Position numbers and translations under genes: made by a program. Under the pieces are notes generated by a model, which was not told the DNA's origin, did no database searches, and worked only from the letters and a program-made list of their open reading frames with translations. DNA of 64,000 nt from Devosia submarina (lineage in GTDB: Bacteria; Pseudomonadota; Alphaproteobacteria; Rhizobiales; Devosiaceae): the NCBI RefSeq assembly GCF_003056345.1, contig NZ_PYWB01000007.1:227892-291891 (forward strand). Reading direction: 5' to 3'. Below are positions 15,268 through 25,079 of the stretch, piece by piece. Each line of letters begins with the position of its first letter. Within the stretch, counting starts at the first letter, position 1.

Positions 15268-17226
15268 CTAAACCTGCGGCTTGCGCTTAGGCTTATGGTC
15301 CTTCGGCTTCTTCTTTTCAGCCTTGGGCGCCCCATCCGCAGCCTTGCCAGCCCACTTTGGCTTGCCCTTGTCCTTGCTCGGCGGAGCCTTGGAAACCTTG
15401 GGCACGCGCGGCTTGTCGAAGTCCGGCTTACTCGGTTTTTCAGTATTTGCAGCCGGGTCCCAGGCGCCCGTGGCAGGCGCTTCGAAATCGTCCGGACGCA
15501 GACCTGCCGAGCCATAGCGCTCCTTGCGGTCGGCACGCCCAGGTCTCGGTGCGTTGGGGTCGTACCGCTCGATGGGTCCCGGCGGACGACGCTGGGACGG
15601 CGGCGGACCGGCGCGACGCTCTCCCGGCCCATCCACAGGCGCAATGGTCACGCCGCGCTCGCCCGAACCGTTCTTCTCAATGCTTTTTGTAAAGGCATCA
15701 GCCTTTTGCGCTGCAACTTCGAAGATCGATTCCGTGTCGAAAATTCGGATCGAACCAATCGCCGTCTTGGTCACATTGCCGGCCTTGCACAGCATGGGCA
15801 GCAACCAGCGCGGCTCGGCCTTGTGCTTGCGCCCGACGGTGACCTTGAACCAAGTGCCGCCTTCGAACCGCTCGCGATTTCGGGGATCCTTGTCGCCCGG
15901 GCGATCCGGCACGGCGTTTTCCGTTACGTCTTCAGGTGCCGGCCGCGAGGCGAGTTGCTGGCGCAGGTAAGCAGCGGCAATGGCCTCGACTGAGTGCCTT
16001 TGCACCAACTCCGCAACCAGTTCCGCTTCGTCTTCGACAACAGGCCGCGTCAGGATCTCGGCCGACAGAATGCCCTCGCGATAGCGGGCTTCGATCTCGG
16101 CCGCGGTAGGCGCCGGCATCATCGACACATCGAGCTTGGCATTGTTGAGCATGCGCTGCGCGGCATTGCGACGATGCATAGGCGCAATAATCACGCAGGT
16201 GCCTTTGCGCCCTGCCCGGCCGGTGCGGCCCGACCTGTGCAGCAGCGTATCGGAATTGGTGGGAAGGTCGGCGTGAATAACAAGGTCCAGATTGGGAAGG
16301 TCAATGCCGCGGGCAGCCACGTCGGTCGCCACGCAGATGCGAGCACGGCCATCGCGCATCGACTGAAGGGCATTGGTGCGCTCGGCCTGGGACAACTCGC
16401 CCGACAGCGTCACCACATCGAAGCCGCGATTGTGCAGGCGTGCCGACAGGTGCTTTACGCCCTCACGAGTGGAGGCAAAAACGATCGTGTTGACGGCTTC
16501 AAAATAGAGCAACGTATTTATGATGGCATTTTCCCGCTCAGCGGCGGGAACCAGCATTAGCTTGTATTCGATGTCGGCGTGCTGCTCGTTGGCATTTGTC
16601 GCTGCGACGCGCAGGGCATCGCGCTGGAAGGTCTTGGCGAGCTGAGCAATGGGCCTGGGCACCGTAGCGGAAAACAGAAGCGTGCGCCGCTCTTCGGGTG
16701 CAGCGTCGAGGATGAACTCGAGATCTTCCCGGAAGCCAAGGTCAAGCATTTCATCGGCTTCATCGAGCACTACGGCTCGCAGCGCTGACATGTCCAGCGC
16801 GCCACGAGTGATGTGGTCGCGCAGGCGTCCGGGTGTGCCGACGACGATCTGTGCACCGCGTTCCAGCGCTCGGCGCTCGGTGCGCGCATCCATGCCACCG
16901 ACGCAAGAGGCGATCTTGGCGCCGGTTTCGGCATAGAGCCATTCGAGTTCGCGCTGAACCTGGATGGCGAGTTCACGAGTTGGAGCGATCAGCAGCGCGA
17001 GCGGCGCACCAGCCTCGGTGAAATTTTCGGCATCGCCCAACAGCGTTGGCGCAATGGCCATGCCGAAGGCGACGGTCTTGCCGGAGCCGGTCTGGGCAGA
17101 GACCAGGAGATCCCGGCCGCTGGTCTCATCCTGAATGATGGCGGCCTGGACGGGGGTGAGTGTTCCATAGCCCTTGGCTACAAGGGCGCGGGCGAGCGGA
17201 GGCAGAATAGTTTCAGGCAGAGACAT
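15268..17226 (-). CDS. DEAD-box ATP-dependent RNA helicase (DeaD/CsdA-like)
   Basis: The helicase unwinds structured RNA in ribosome assembly or RNA decay. From ATG 17226 it has 652 residues. The core (about 1-360) shows the Q motif (GYGTLTPVQAAII), AQTGSGKT, PTRELAIQV, DEADEMLDLGF, SATVP and HRSGRTGRAGRKG. A DbpA-type RNA-binding domain (about 465-540, WFKVTVGRKHKAEPRWLLPMLC) follows, then a roughly 100-residue proline- and lysine-rich disordered tail. This matches alphaproteobacterial DeaD/CsdA-like enzymes better than RhlE, which lacks the DbpA domain. It is a single gene with hemB convergent and ndk upstream on the same strand. Confidence 0.92.
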   Translation of the reverse strand: MSLPETILPPLARALVAKGYGTLTPVQAAIIQDETSGRDLLVSAQTGSGKTVAFGMAIAPTLLGDAENFTEAGAPLALLIAPTRELAIQVQRELEWLYAETGAKIASCVGGMDARTERRALERGAQIVVGTPGRLRDHITRGALDMSALRAVVLDEADEMLDLGFREDLEFILDAAPEERRTLLFSATVPRPIAQLAKTFQRDALRVAATNANEQHADIEYKLMLVPAAERENAIINTLLYFEAVNTIVFASTREGVKHLSARLHNRGFDVVTLSGELSQAERTNALQSMRDGRARICVATDVAARGIDLPNLDLVIHADLPTNSDTLLHRSGRTGRAGRKGTCVIIAPMHRRNAAQRMLNNAKLDVSMMPAPTAAEIEARYREGILSAEILTRPVVEDEAELVAELVQRHSVEAIAAAYLRQQLASRPAPEDVTENAVPDRPGDKDPRNRERFEGGTWFKVTVGRKHKAEPRWLLPMLCKAGNVTKTAIGSIRIFDTESIFEVAAQKADAFTKSIEKNGSGERGVTIAPVDGPGERRAGPPPSQRRPPGPIERYDPNAPRPGRADRKERYGSAGLRPDDFEAPATGAWDPAANTEKPSKPDFDKPRVPKVSKAPPSKDKGKPKWAGKAADGAPKAEKKKPKDHKPKRKPQV

Positions 17227-17342
17227 TTTGAGCTTTCTGGACGCCGCCAATCATTGGCGTCATGGCCGCAACAGCGGACCGGCATGGGAGGTTCCCGTCG
17301 TGTGCGGGATTGTTCTTGTGTTGATAACACAAGGAAAACAAA

Positions 17343-17363
17343 AGGCCGCCCGGCGGGCGGCCT
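17343..17363 (-). terminator. Intrinsic terminator after ndk
   Basis: The GC-rich inverted repeat AGGCCGCCC...GGGCGGCCT is followed on the minus strand by TTTTGTTTTCC, 25 bases past the ndk stop. Confidence 0.8.
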
Positions 17364-17388
17364 CGACAACTACATAGTGCTAAAGCGC

Positions 17389-17811
17389 TTAGCCGACGAG
17401 TTCTTCATCCGAGAAGAAAAACTTGATTTCCTCGGCGGCAGTCTCGGGAGCATCCGAGCCGTGAACCGAATTTTCGCCGATCGAAAGGGCGAATTCCTTG
17501 CGGATCGTGCCTTCGGCGGCATTGGCAGGGTTGGTCGCACCCATGACTTCGCGGTTCTTGAGGATGGCGCCTTCGCCTTCCAGGACCTGGACGACGACGG
17601 GAGAAGCAATCATCTGCTCGACCAGTTCGCCAAAGAACGGACGCTCCTTGTGCACGGCATAGAAGCCTTCGGCCTGCTCGCGCGTCATGTGGATTTTCTT
17701 GAGGGCGATCGGACGCAGACCGGCTTCTTCGAACTTGGCGATGATCTTGCCGATGAGGTTGCGACGGACGGCATCGGGCTTGATGATGGAGAAGGTGCGT
17801 TCGAGCGCCAT
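17389..17811 (-). CDS. ndk: Nucleoside diphosphate kinase
   Basis: Ndk balances nucleoside triphosphate pools by phosphotransfer through a phosphohistidine. The ATG at 17811 gives the standard 140-residue protein ([18 protein letters not shown]) with the catalytic His117 in NSVHGSD and the [14 protein letters not shown] substrate segment. The frame is open for 43 more codons upstream without family similarity. It diverges from the ABC-F gene, with a promoter candidate in the gap and a strong terminator after it. Confidence 0.97.
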   Translation of the reverse strand: MALERTFSIIKPDAVRRNLIGKIIAKFEEAGLRPIALKKIHMTREQAEGFYAVHKERPFFGELVEQMIASPVVVQVLEGEGAILKNREVMGATNPANAAEGTIRKEFALSIGENSVHGSDAPETAAEEIKFFFSDEELVG

Positions 17812-17851
17812 TGGATCGATCCCTTGGATGGAAACTGTTGGAAGATCGCGC

Positions 17852-17880
17852 CTTGTAGCGTCAGAGTTTGACGGAGGCAA
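17852..17880 (-). promoter_or_regulatory. Predicted ndk promoter
   Basis: Minus strand TTGCCT (17875-17880), 17-base spacer, TACAAG (17852-17857), 41 bases upstream of the ndk ATG. Confidence 0.42.
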
Positions 17881-18029
17881 GACTAGTGCTGCAGGGCAAG
17901 GCAGCCATATGGCAAAGCTGGTTGCCATGCGCGGCTGCAAACCTTATCCCATGTGCAACTTATATCGCCGTGCTGCCTGATGGCCCTTTCGCTGCCTGGG
18001 CACGGGCCCCTTTCCAAGATTGCCGCATT

Positions 18030-19895
18030 ATGCTGACCATCAATAATCTTACCTATCGCATCCAGGGCCGCGGACTATTCGAGGACGCGTCGGTTGTGCT
18101 GCCGACGGGCTCCAAGACCGGTTTTGTGGGCAAGAATGGCACCGGCAAGACAACGCTGTTTCACCTTATCCAGGGTCATCTGGCAGCTGACTCAGGCAGT
18201 ATTGAGCTGAACAAGAAGGCACGTATCGGTGCTGTGGCGCAGGAGGCTCCTGCGGGCGAGGAAAGCGTGCTCGATGTGGTGATGGCGGCCGACGAGGAGC
18301 GCACGGCTTTGATGGCAGAGGCCGAAACAGCGTCAGACCCGGACCGGATCGGCGAGATCTACATGCGCCTTGCCGATATCGATGCTCACACGGCTGAAGC
18401 TCGTGCATCCTCGATCCTAAAAGGGCTAGGTTTCGAACAGGACCGGCAGATGGCGCCCACGCGTGAGTTGTCAGGTGGCTGGCGCATGCGTGTTGCGCTT
18501 GCGGGTGTGTTGTTCAGCCAGCCGGATCTGCTGCTTCTGGACGAGCCGACCAACTACCTTGACCTTGAAGGCACGCTTTGGCTCGAGAAGTATCTGGCCA
18601 CTTACCCCTACACCGTCTTCATGATCAGCCACGATCGAGATTTGCTGAACAAGGCCGTGAACTCGATCATCCATCTCGAGCACCGCAAGCTGACCTTCTA
18701 CAAGGGTAATTACGACACCTTCGAGAACACGCGTCGCATGCAGATGGAGCTCAACAACAAGAGCCGCGAGAAGACGCTCGAGCAGATTGCGCATATGCAA
18801 AAGTTCGTGGATCGCTTCAAGGCCAAGGCCACCAAGGCCCGGCAGGCTCAGGCGCGCGTCAAGGCTATTGAGAAGCTCAAGCCACCAGCGGCCATGTTCG
18901 ACGAATATGCAGCGCCATTCACGTTCCAGCAGCCAAAGGCCGAGCAGGCGACGCCAATGATCACGCTGGATGGAGTTTCAGCCGGCTATGGCAGCAAGAC
19001 AATTCTGCGCAACATCAATATGCGGATCGATCCGGGTGATCGCATCGCGCTGATTGGCGTCAATGGCAACGGTAAGTCGACCTTTGCCAAGCTACTCGCA
19101 GGCGACATCAAGCCAATGGGCGGAAGCTTCGCCAAAGGCAAGAAGCTGGAAATTGCCCATTTCGCACAGCATCAGATGGATAAGCTCAAGCCCGAGTGGA
19201 CGCCATTCGAGCATGTTGTCGACCTGATGCCGACCGAGAGTGAAGCGCGGCGTCGGTCGCGCCTGAGCCAAATGGGCCTGACGAAATCGCGCATGGACAC
19301 CAAGGCCAAGAACCTTTCCGGTGGCGAGCGCGCGCGCCTGCTTATGGGTCTCATTACCTTTGGCGGCCCGGGCATGATGATTCTCGACGAGCCGACAAAC
19401 CATCTCGACATCGACAGCCGTGACGCGCTGGTTCATGCGCTCAATAATTATGAAGGGGCCGTGCTGATCATCAGCCACGATCGCCATCTGATTGAAGCAA
19501 CCTGTGACACGCTCTGGATTGCCGAAGGCGGTACCATCCGTGAGCTGGACGAGGATCTCGACAGCTACCAGCGCAGCATCACCTCCAGCAAGGACAACAA
19601 GAGCGGCGGCTCAAAGGCTGATCGGAAGGCTAGCAAGGCGGAGGCAGCCGCGCGCCGTGCCGAAGTCGCTCCGATCAAAAGTTCGATCAAGGACGCGGAA
19701 ACAAAGATCTCCCGGCTTAAGAACGAGATCGCCAAGATCGACGCTCAGCTGGAAGATCCCAAGATCTACAATGGTCCAGCTGACCGGTTGATCGCCCTGG
19801 GCAAGGACAAGGCACGCTATGCCACGGACCTCGAAAAAAGCGAGGAAGAGTGGCTGGTGTTGAGCGCCCAACTGGAGGAGCTCGAGCGCGCATGA
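18030..19895 (+). CDS. ABC-F family ATPase (ribosome-associated, YheS/Uup type)
   Basis: ABC-F proteins have two ABC domains and no membrane part; they act on the ribosome as translation factors. From ATG 18030 the product has 621 residues. Domain 1 shows GKNGTGKTT, LSGGWRMRV and LLLDEPTNYLD; domain 2 shows GVNGNGKST, LSGGERARL and MILDEPTNHLD. The inter-domain linker (about 235-310) is basic and helical. A charged C-terminal coiled coil (about 530-621) follows. The subgroup is not certain. The stop overlaps the next gene's start as ATGA, so the cupin gene is co-translated. Confidence 0.93.
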   Translation: MLTINNLTYRIQGRGLFEDASVVLPTGSKTGFVGKNGTGKTTLFHLIQGHLAADSGSIELNKKARIGAVAQEAPAGEESVLDVVMAADEERTALMAEAETASDPDRIGEIYMRLADIDAHTAEARASSILKGLGFEQDRQMAPTRELSGGWRMRVALAGVLFSQPDLLLLDEPTNYLDLEGTLWLEKYLATYPYTVFMISHDRDLLNKAVNSIIHLEHRKLTFYKGNYDTFENTRRMQMELNNKSREKTLEQIAHMQKFVDRFKAKATKARQAQARVKAIEKLKPPAAMFDEYAAPFTFQQPKAEQATPMITLDGVSAGYGSKTILRNINMRIDPGDRIALIGVNGNGKSTFAKLLAGDIKPMGGSFAKGKKLEIAHFAQHQMDKLKPEWTPFEHVVDLMPTESEARRRSRLSQMGLTKSRMDTKAKNLSGGERARLLMGLITFGGPGMMILDEPTNHLDIDSRDALVHALNNYEGAVLIISHDRHLIEATCDTLWIAEGGTIRELDEDLDSYQRSITSSKDNKSGGSKADRKASKAEAAARRAEVAPIKSSIKDAETKISRLKNEIAKIDAQLEDPKIYNGPADRLIALGKDKARYATDLEKSEEEWLVLSAQLEELERA

Positions 19896-20323
19896 GCGAG
19901 CTGAGCGCCAGGGATGTGATCGCGAGACTTGGGCTTGAGCGTCATCCCGAAGGTGGCTGGTATCACCAGACCTTTGAGGATCAGGACAGGATAGATGGTC
20001 GTGCTCACTCCACCGCCATTTATTATTTGCTTGAAGCGGGTGATGTGTCGCACTGGCATCGCGTCGACGCCGTCGAGGTGTGGCACTTCTATGCCGGCGC
20101 TGCACTGACGCTCCGGGTTTCGGACGGAGGAAGCATCACGGAGCATCGTCTCGGACCTGAGATCGCGAGGGGCGACCGGCCGCAACTCATCGTGCCGCGG
20201 CATCATTGGCAATCGGCAGTCAGCACGGGCGCCTGGACATTGGTGGGCTGCACGGTTGCGCCCGGGTTTCAGTTCTCCGGCTTTGAACTTGCAGCACCCG
20301 ACTGGGCGCCCGGGAAGCGGTAG
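19892..20323 (+). CDS. Cupin-5 (DUF985) family protein
   Basis: This 143-residue protein belongs to the cupin_5/DUF985 family, small beta-barrels resembling nucleotide-sugar epimerases. Family marks are LGLERHPEGGWYHQTFED, STAIYYLLEAGDVSHWHRVDAVEVWHFYAG and the late GCTVAPGFQFSGFELA. ATG 19892 overlaps the ABC-F stop by 4 bases (ATGA) and matches the conserved family start. The substrate is unknown. Histidines in SHWHR and WHF could form a metal site. Confidence 0.87.
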   Translation: MSELSARDVIARLGLERHPEGGWYHQTFEDQDRIDGRAHSTAIYYLLEAGDVSHWHRVDAVEVWHFYAGAALTLRVSDGGSITEHRLGPEIARGDRPQLIVPRHHWQSAVSTGAWTLVGCTVAPGFQFSGFELAAPDWAPGKR

Positions 20324-20394
20324 GTGGCAGATCGTCCGGTTGACAGCCGGTGCGCTTCCATTCAGCTTTGACACCGCATGGGGTGGTTTCATTG

Positions 20395-21237
20395 ATGATG
20401 CGTGTTTGGGGATTCAGGCTGGCATATGCTGCCATGCTCGGTTTGATCTGTTCAGCCCTGCCGGCACAGGCAGACGAATTTTCCAAACAGCACCGGGCGG
20501 AAATGCGTCGCTTTGCGGCGAACAACAGCCTGTTTGTCCTTTACCATGAAGTCGGACATCTCCTGTTTCACCAGCTCGAGTTGCCGGTTCTGGGGCGGGA
20601 GGAAGATGCGGCAGACAATGTCGCGACCTGGATATTGCTCAACAAGCGTTCAAAGCAAGCCGACCGCACGCTGGCTGACGCTGCGCGTGGCTGGATATAT
20701 TCAGGCGTCGCCTACAAAAGCGGAGACAGCGAGAGCGACTATGCGACTGGGCATAGCCTGGACAAGCAGCGCGCCTATCAAATCGTGTGCCTCATGGTGG
20801 GCATGGATGAAAAGGCTTTCCGCCCGATTGCAGATGAGTACAGGATCGATGCGGCTCGCCAGGGTGCCTGCAACTGGGATTACAGCACGGTCAATCGTAG
20901 TCTGCGAGGATTGCTGAACCGCGGAGCCAATGCACCGACCGGCACGGAAGTGACCGTCACCTACCATGATCCAAATGGAGCCGAGGCGGCTGCGGATGCC
21001 TTCCAGTCCAGCGGCGTCTTCGATGAGGTGGCCGATTATGTCCGGCGCAATTACAGCCTGAGTGTACCCGTCGCTTTCAATGCGCGGAGCTGTGGCGAGG
21101 CGAATGCCTTCTATGATCCGAAAACCGTAGAAGTCATCTTCTGCTATGAGCTAATGGAAGAGTACATGAAGCTCTCCAAGGAGAATTTGGAGGCTGCCTC
21201 GGGGGTTGGCAGCGGCAAAAGCAAAATCCAGCGCTAG
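20395..21237 (+). CDS. DUF4344 metallopeptidase-like secreted protein
   Basis: The roughly 280-residue product starts with a signal peptide (LAYAAMLGLICSALPAQA) and carries a zinc-protease-like HExxH motif in LYHEVGHLLFHQLELPVLGREEDAADN, with the downstream acidic EEDAAD that DUF4344 proteins share. Four cysteines in the mature part may form disulfides. Two adjacent ATGs (20395, 20398) are possible starts, 71 bases after the cupin gene. The family is predicted to be a metallopeptidase, but no substrate is known. Periplasmic or envelope location is inferred from the signal peptide. Confidence 0.83.
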   Translation: MMRVWGFRLAYAAMLGLICSALPAQADEFSKQHRAEMRRFAANNSLFVLYHEVGHLLFHQLELPVLGREEDAADNVATWILLNKRSKQADRTLADAARGWIYSGVAYKSGDSESDYATGHSLDKQRAYQIVCLMVGMDEKAFRPIADEYRIDAARQGACNWDYSTVNRSLRGLLNRGANAPTGTEVTVTYHDPNGAEAAADAFQSSGVFDEVADYVRRNYSLSVPVAFNARSCGEANAFYDPKTVEVIFCYELMEEYMKLSKENLEAASGVGSGKSKIQR

Positions 21238-21275
21238 TGAGTGGATTTTAGCAGACGCGACAAGACCATCCCCAC

Positions 21276-21893
21276 TCAACTGAAGCCGACATAGCGGCCG
21301 GGCTTGTGATTGAAGGCGATGATGAAGTTCAGCACCAAGGCGCCGGCGATCGAATACAGAACGCGATCAAATGGCAGGACGAACAGCGCTGCAACTAGGA
21401 TCACGGCATCAACTGAAAGCTGGAAATAGCCGGCGCGTATGTTGAAATTGTCCTGCAGGTAGAGTGCAAGGATGTTGATGCCGCCGACACTGGCCTTGTG
21501 GCGGAACAGCGACAATATTCCGATCCCCATCAACCCACCACCGACTAGTGCAGCAAAGAGCGGGTTGATTTCCGAAACGGCCATCCAGGACGGTATGTTT
21601 GCTGTGAACAGGGACACCAGGCCAACACAGGCAAAGGTCTTGACGGCAAAGGGCCACCCCATGCGAAGCACGGCCAGAACATAGAACGGCAAGTTGATAG
21701 CAAAGAATAGCCAGCCAAAGGGGATTTGGGTGGCATATTGCAGCAAGAGAGCTAACCCCGCGGTGCTGCCAGTTGAGAGGGTCGCGTGGCTGTAGAGCGC
21801 CACTCCGAGCGAGACCATCATGGTGCCGATCAGCATAGCGAAGATATCTTCGTGCAGCTTATGCCGGCTCGGCGTCGACAGGTCTGGCGTCAT
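21276..21893 (-). CDS. YitT family membrane protein
   Basis: The 205-residue protein has five to six predicted membrane helices and the YitT-type start (LHEDIFAMLIGTMMVSLGVALYSHA) plus GSTAGLALLLQYATQIPFGWLFFAINLPFY. It lacks a large C-terminal soluble domain, so it is the short form of the family. ATG 21893 overlaps the holC stop by 4 bases (ATGA), suggesting translational coupling. Function unknown; some YitT proteins have been proposed as small-molecule transporters. Confidence 0.85.
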   Translation of the reverse strand: MTPDLSTPSRHKLHEDIFAMLIGTMMVSLGVALYSHATLSTGSTAGLALLLQYATQIPFGWLFFAINLPFYVLAVLRMGWPFAVKTFACVGLVSLFTANIPSWMAVSEINPLFAALVGGGLMGIGILSLFRHKASVGGINILALYLQDNFNIRAGYFQLSVDAVILVAALFVLPFDRVLYSIAGALVLNFIIAFNHKPGRYVGFS

Positions 21894-22336
21894 GCTTTCT
21901 TGACCCAGCGGCCGTCCGCTTCTTGCTGCCAATAAGTGAGGGCGTTGCCTTCGCGCAGGGCTTTCCAAACCACGCGCGCTTCCGCAACAGCCTCAGGGTC
22001 GTGTCCTGAAAACATGTAGACGATGCGCTGATAACCATCGGTCGTCTGCGGAACGGCCCGATCAATGAAGAAACGGCATGCCGCTCCGTTGCGGTTTTCG
22101 GTACCCGTGGTGATCAGAATGGGCTGATGTTCTTCGCCCCCCTCTCCCTCCAACCCATGGGCAAGAAAGCTGTCGTCGCGATAGGTCCAAAGATGCGCAT
22201 CGAGCGCTTCGGCGCGCTCGGTGGAGCCTACCTCGACAATGGCCCTCCAGCCGCGTTCAAGCGTTTTTTCCAGCAATTGGGGAAGCACCGCTTCAAGCGG
22301 GCGCGCTTCAAGATGGTAAAACAGAACTTCCGACAC
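21890..22336 (-). CDS. holC: DNA polymerase III chi subunit
   Basis: HolC (chi) links the clamp-loader complex to single-strand-binding protein at the replication fork. The 148-residue product shows the family pattern FYHLEARPLEAVLPQLLEKTLERGWRA, with HLWTYRDDSFLAHG and VYMFSGHDPEAVAEAR downstream. It lies 35 bases after pepA, the standard pepA-holC order in proteobacteria, and is followed with a 4-base overlap by the YitT gene. Confidence 0.93.
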   Translation of the reverse strand: MSEVLFYHLEARPLEAVLPQLLEKTLERGWRAIVEVGSTERAEALDAHLWTYRDDSFLAHGLEGEGGEEHQPILITTGTENRNGAACRFFIDRAVPQTTDGYQRIVYMFSGHDPEAVAEARVVWKALREGNALTYWQQEADGRWVKKA

Positions 22337-22371
22337 TTGCAGGCTCCCAAAGAACTAGGACTGATCCGCCG

Positions 22372-23853
22372 TTACCCCTCGTAGTAGTCGCGAACCAGTC
22401 GGTCGAGCAAGGCTACGCCGAAGCCCGGCGCCCAGGAGGTATTTGTCTCTCTGTTGCTCGCACCAAAAGCGGTGCCCGCTATGTCCAGATGTGCCCAGGG
22501 AATTTCATTGACGAAGCGCTGGAGGAACTGCGCGGCCGTTATGGAACCCGCTGGCCGGCCAACGGAATTGCGGATGTCGGCGAACTTGGATTCGATCAGC
22601 TTGTCGTAAGCGGGTGAAAGCGGCATACGCCAGAGCTTTTCGTTTGCGTTTAGACCGGCATTGAGAAGCTGTATGGCAAGTTCGTCATTGTTGGAGAAGA
22701 GGCCGGCATGCTCATGGCCTAGAGCCACAATGATAGCTCCGGTCAGCGTTGCCAGATTGATCATGAAGCGGGGTTTGAAACGGTCCTGCGTGTACCAAAG
22801 CGCATCGGCGAGCACGAGACGGCCTTCCGCGTCCGTGTTGATGACCTCGATGGTTGTGCCGCTCATGGCCTTGACGATATCGCCTGGGCGAACCGCGGTT
22901 GCAGACGGCATATTTTCGACAAGTCCGATCACGCCGATGGCGTTTACCGGTGCCTTTCGGCTGGCGAGGGTATGGATGAGACCCGTAACAGCTGCGGCGC
23001 CGCCCATGTCGCCCTTCATGTCCTCCATATTGCCGGCCGGCTTGATGGAGATGCCGCCAGTGTCAAAGACGACGCCCTTGCCAACAAACGCCAGCGGCTG
23101 ATCGCCGTCCCTGCCCCCATGCCACTGCATGATCACCAGGCGCGGAGGCCGGGCGGATCCTTTGGCGACGCAAAGCATCGCGCCCATGCCGAGCTTTTCA
23201 AGCTCGTCCTGCTCAAGAACCTCAACCGACACGCCCAACTTCTCGAGCTCGCGCGTACGCTCAACGAACTCCAGTGTTCCTAAGGCATTAGCGGGTTCGT
23301 TGATCAGGTCACGGGCAAGAAGTGTGCCCTCCACCGTGGCAGCGCGGCCAGCAATGGCTCTATCCACTGCCTCGGGATCGGTCACGAGGAGCGTTACCGT
23401 TATGCTTCCAACAGCGTCATCTGCGCGGGCGGTTTTGTATTTGTCGAACTTGTAGCGACGCAGTCGTAATCCCGCGGCCAATTCGGCCAGGGCAGCCGGT
23501 GTGGCTGAGGGCTCGTCGACGACAACCGCGATGTCGGTCGCCCGAGTTGCAGCGAGCTTGGCCATGAGGGAGCCGCCGCGATCGGTCCAGCTTGTGAGCG
23601 AAGTATTGGCGCTTGAACTGCCGCTGCCCAGTATCAACTGACGCTTACCGCCGGGGAGCAGCACGTCCATGGTCTGGCCCTGCTTGCCGGTGAAACCAGA
23701 CGCCGCAATGCTTTGCGACCAATCCAGCCCAGTTGCGGACCACAGAGTTTGGCCATAGCCGGATGGCTGAGCCCCCTCGGCTACATAGAACACGGTCAGG
23801 GCGGCATTGACCACACCGAGTGGCGCAGTGTGGATATTCAGAGCTTGGGACAT
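22372..23853 (-). CDS. pepA: Leucyl aminopeptidase (M17)
   Basis: PepA is a cytosolic two-metal aminopeptidase that removes N-terminal residues from peptides. From ATG 23853 (AAGG upstream) it has 493 residues. The M17 catalytic domain shows GKGVVFDTGGISIKP, the NTDAEGRLVLADAL signature and the late HLDIAGTAF segment. The N-terminal macro-like domain is present. It leads the pepA-holC-yitT run and diverges from the lptFG-lptD run, with predicted promoters for both directions in the 155-base gap. Confidence 0.96.
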   Translation of the reverse strand: MSQALNIHTAPLGVVNAALTVFYVAEGAQPSGYGQTLWSATGLDWSQSIAASGFTGKQGQTMDVLLPGGKRQLILGSGSSSANTSLTSWTDRGGSLMAKLAATRATDIAVVVDEPSATPAALAELAAGLRLRRYKFDKYKTARADDAVGSITVTLLVTDPEAVDRAIAGRAATVEGTLLARDLINEPANALGTLEFVERTRELEKLGVSVEVLEQDELEKLGMGAMLCVAKGSARPPRLVIMQWHGGRDGDQPLAFVGKGVVFDTGGISIKPAGNMEDMKGDMGGAAAVTGLIHTLASRKAPVNAIGVIGLVENMPSATAVRPGDIVKAMSGTTIEVINTDAEGRLVLADALWYTQDRFKPRFMINLATLTGAIIVALGHEHAGLFSNNDELAIQLLNAGLNANEKLWRMPLSPAYDKLIESKFADIRNSVGRPAGSITAAQFLQRFVNEIPWAHLDIAGTAFGASNRETNTSWAPGFGVALLDRLVRDYYEG

Positions 23854-23896
23854 GAATGGCCTTGGTGGCGGGCGAAAATGCAAGAAGAAGACGGCA

Positions 23897-23925
23897 AGCA
23901 TTGGTCGCTTTGGCTCGCGCGTCAA
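23897..23925 (-). promoter_or_regulatory. Predicted pepA promoter
   Basis: Minus strand TTGACG (23920-23925), 17-base spacer, AATGCT (23897-23902), 43 bases before the pepA ATG. On the other strand TTGCCT-17-GATAAG at 23972-24000 could drive lptF, with the start point very close to its ATG. Confidence 0.42.
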
Positions 23926-24008
23926 TCCCGCAACAGCTTGCGAACAAAACCTTACACCGGCGTTTGCTGGCTTGCCTCGTTTCCTTGCACGATCGATAAG
24001 CGGGCACG

Positions 24009-25079
24009 ATGAAGCGGCTGACAGCTTATCTTTCGCGCCTGTTTGTGACGGATGCCCTTATCCTATTCGGGGTGGTCTGTGTTTTGCTGTGGCTGGTCAA
24101 CTGCCTACGCTCGTTTGACGTGGTGTCCTTAAAGGGCCAGGGCCTGGCGACGCTTGCACTCCAGGCGCTGCTAACCATGCCGCCCCTCATCAACACGTTC
24201 TTTTATGTATGCGTCGGCATAGGCATGGTCCGGGCGCTACAGGCCCTGCAAGCCAATAAGGAACTCCATATCGTTCATACCAGCCGCGGGCTGCGCTCCC
24301 TTTGGGCCGCTACTGGGCTTGTTGCTGCGTCAGGGATGGTCATCATTCTGCTGCTGACCAATTTCGTCGAGCCATCTGCCAATCGCCGCCTCAACCTCCT
24401 TTCGGCCAGCGTCGCTGCTGATCTGGTCAGCGCTACCCTCAAGCCGAAGCGGTTTACGCAGGTCACGCCGGGCGTCATCCTTCTGATCGGCGGTCGCTCG
24501 CGCGACGGTGAAATCCAGGAGTTCTTCGCTGACGACCGTCGCGATCCCCTGACCCGGCGCACCTATGTGGCCGAGTCTGCAAGGGTATCCACAGACGGCG
24601 AAAACTACATCATCGAATTACGCGACGGATCCCTGCAGTACACTGAAGCCAATGGGCGCTTTTCGGAAATTTCCTTTGCGCGCTACGACATCAATGTCGA
24701 TCTGCTGACCCAGGATGGCTATGCCGCTGATTCAATGAAGGAGACCAACAGTGTCTCGCTGGTGCAAAACGCCCTGGCGAGCGGGGAATGGTCGCCGAGC
24801 CTCATCCAACTGCTGTCCAATCGCATGAGTGAGGGGCTTAGAGTGGCCGGCATCTGCCTAGCCGTCTTGGCTCTAGCCGGCTTTCCAAGTGGCCGACGGA
24901 GCCGGATTGCGGTTCCGCTCGAAGCAGTTGTGCTGCTGATGGCCTTCGCCGAACGCGGCGTCAGCGCTTATAGTCCGCTCGGCCCATCCACCGGGGCCTT
25001 CCTGATGATCGGTGTTGCGGGCATCGGGCTGGCGCAACGGACCTGGCCGAGACACCCCCGCCTCATGGTTGCGCCATGA
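24009..25079 (+). CDS. lptF: LPS export permease LptF
   Basis: LptF is one of the two permease subunits of the LptB2FG transporter that extracts lipopolysaccharide from the inner membrane. The 356-residue protein has the YjgP/YjgQ layout: three N-terminal helices, a periplasmic beta-jellyroll (about 120-260) and three C-terminal helices. It begins just after a divergent pepA, has no strong Shine-Dalgarno, and overlaps lptG by 4 bases (ATGA). It is the first gene of lptF-lptG-lptD-surA-pdxA-ksgA, an order frequent in alphaproteobacteria. F and G are assigned by order and length. Confidence 0.92.
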   Translation: MKRLTAYLSRLFVTDALILFGVVCVLLWLVNCLRSFDVVSLKGQGLATLALQALLTMPPLINTFFYVCVGIGMVRALQALQANKELHIVHTSRGLRSLWAATGLVAASGMVIILLLTNFVEPSANRRLNLLSASVAADLVSATLKPKRFTQVTPGVILLIGGRSRDGEIQEFFADDRRDPLTRRTYVAESARVSTDGENYIIELRDGSLQYTEANGRFSEISFARYDINVDLLTQDGYAADSMKETNSVSLVQNALASGEWSPSLIQLLSNRMSEGLRVAGICLAVLALAGFPSGRRSRIAVPLEAVVLLMAFAERGVSAYSPLGPSTGAFLMIGVAGIGLAQRTWPRHPRLMVAP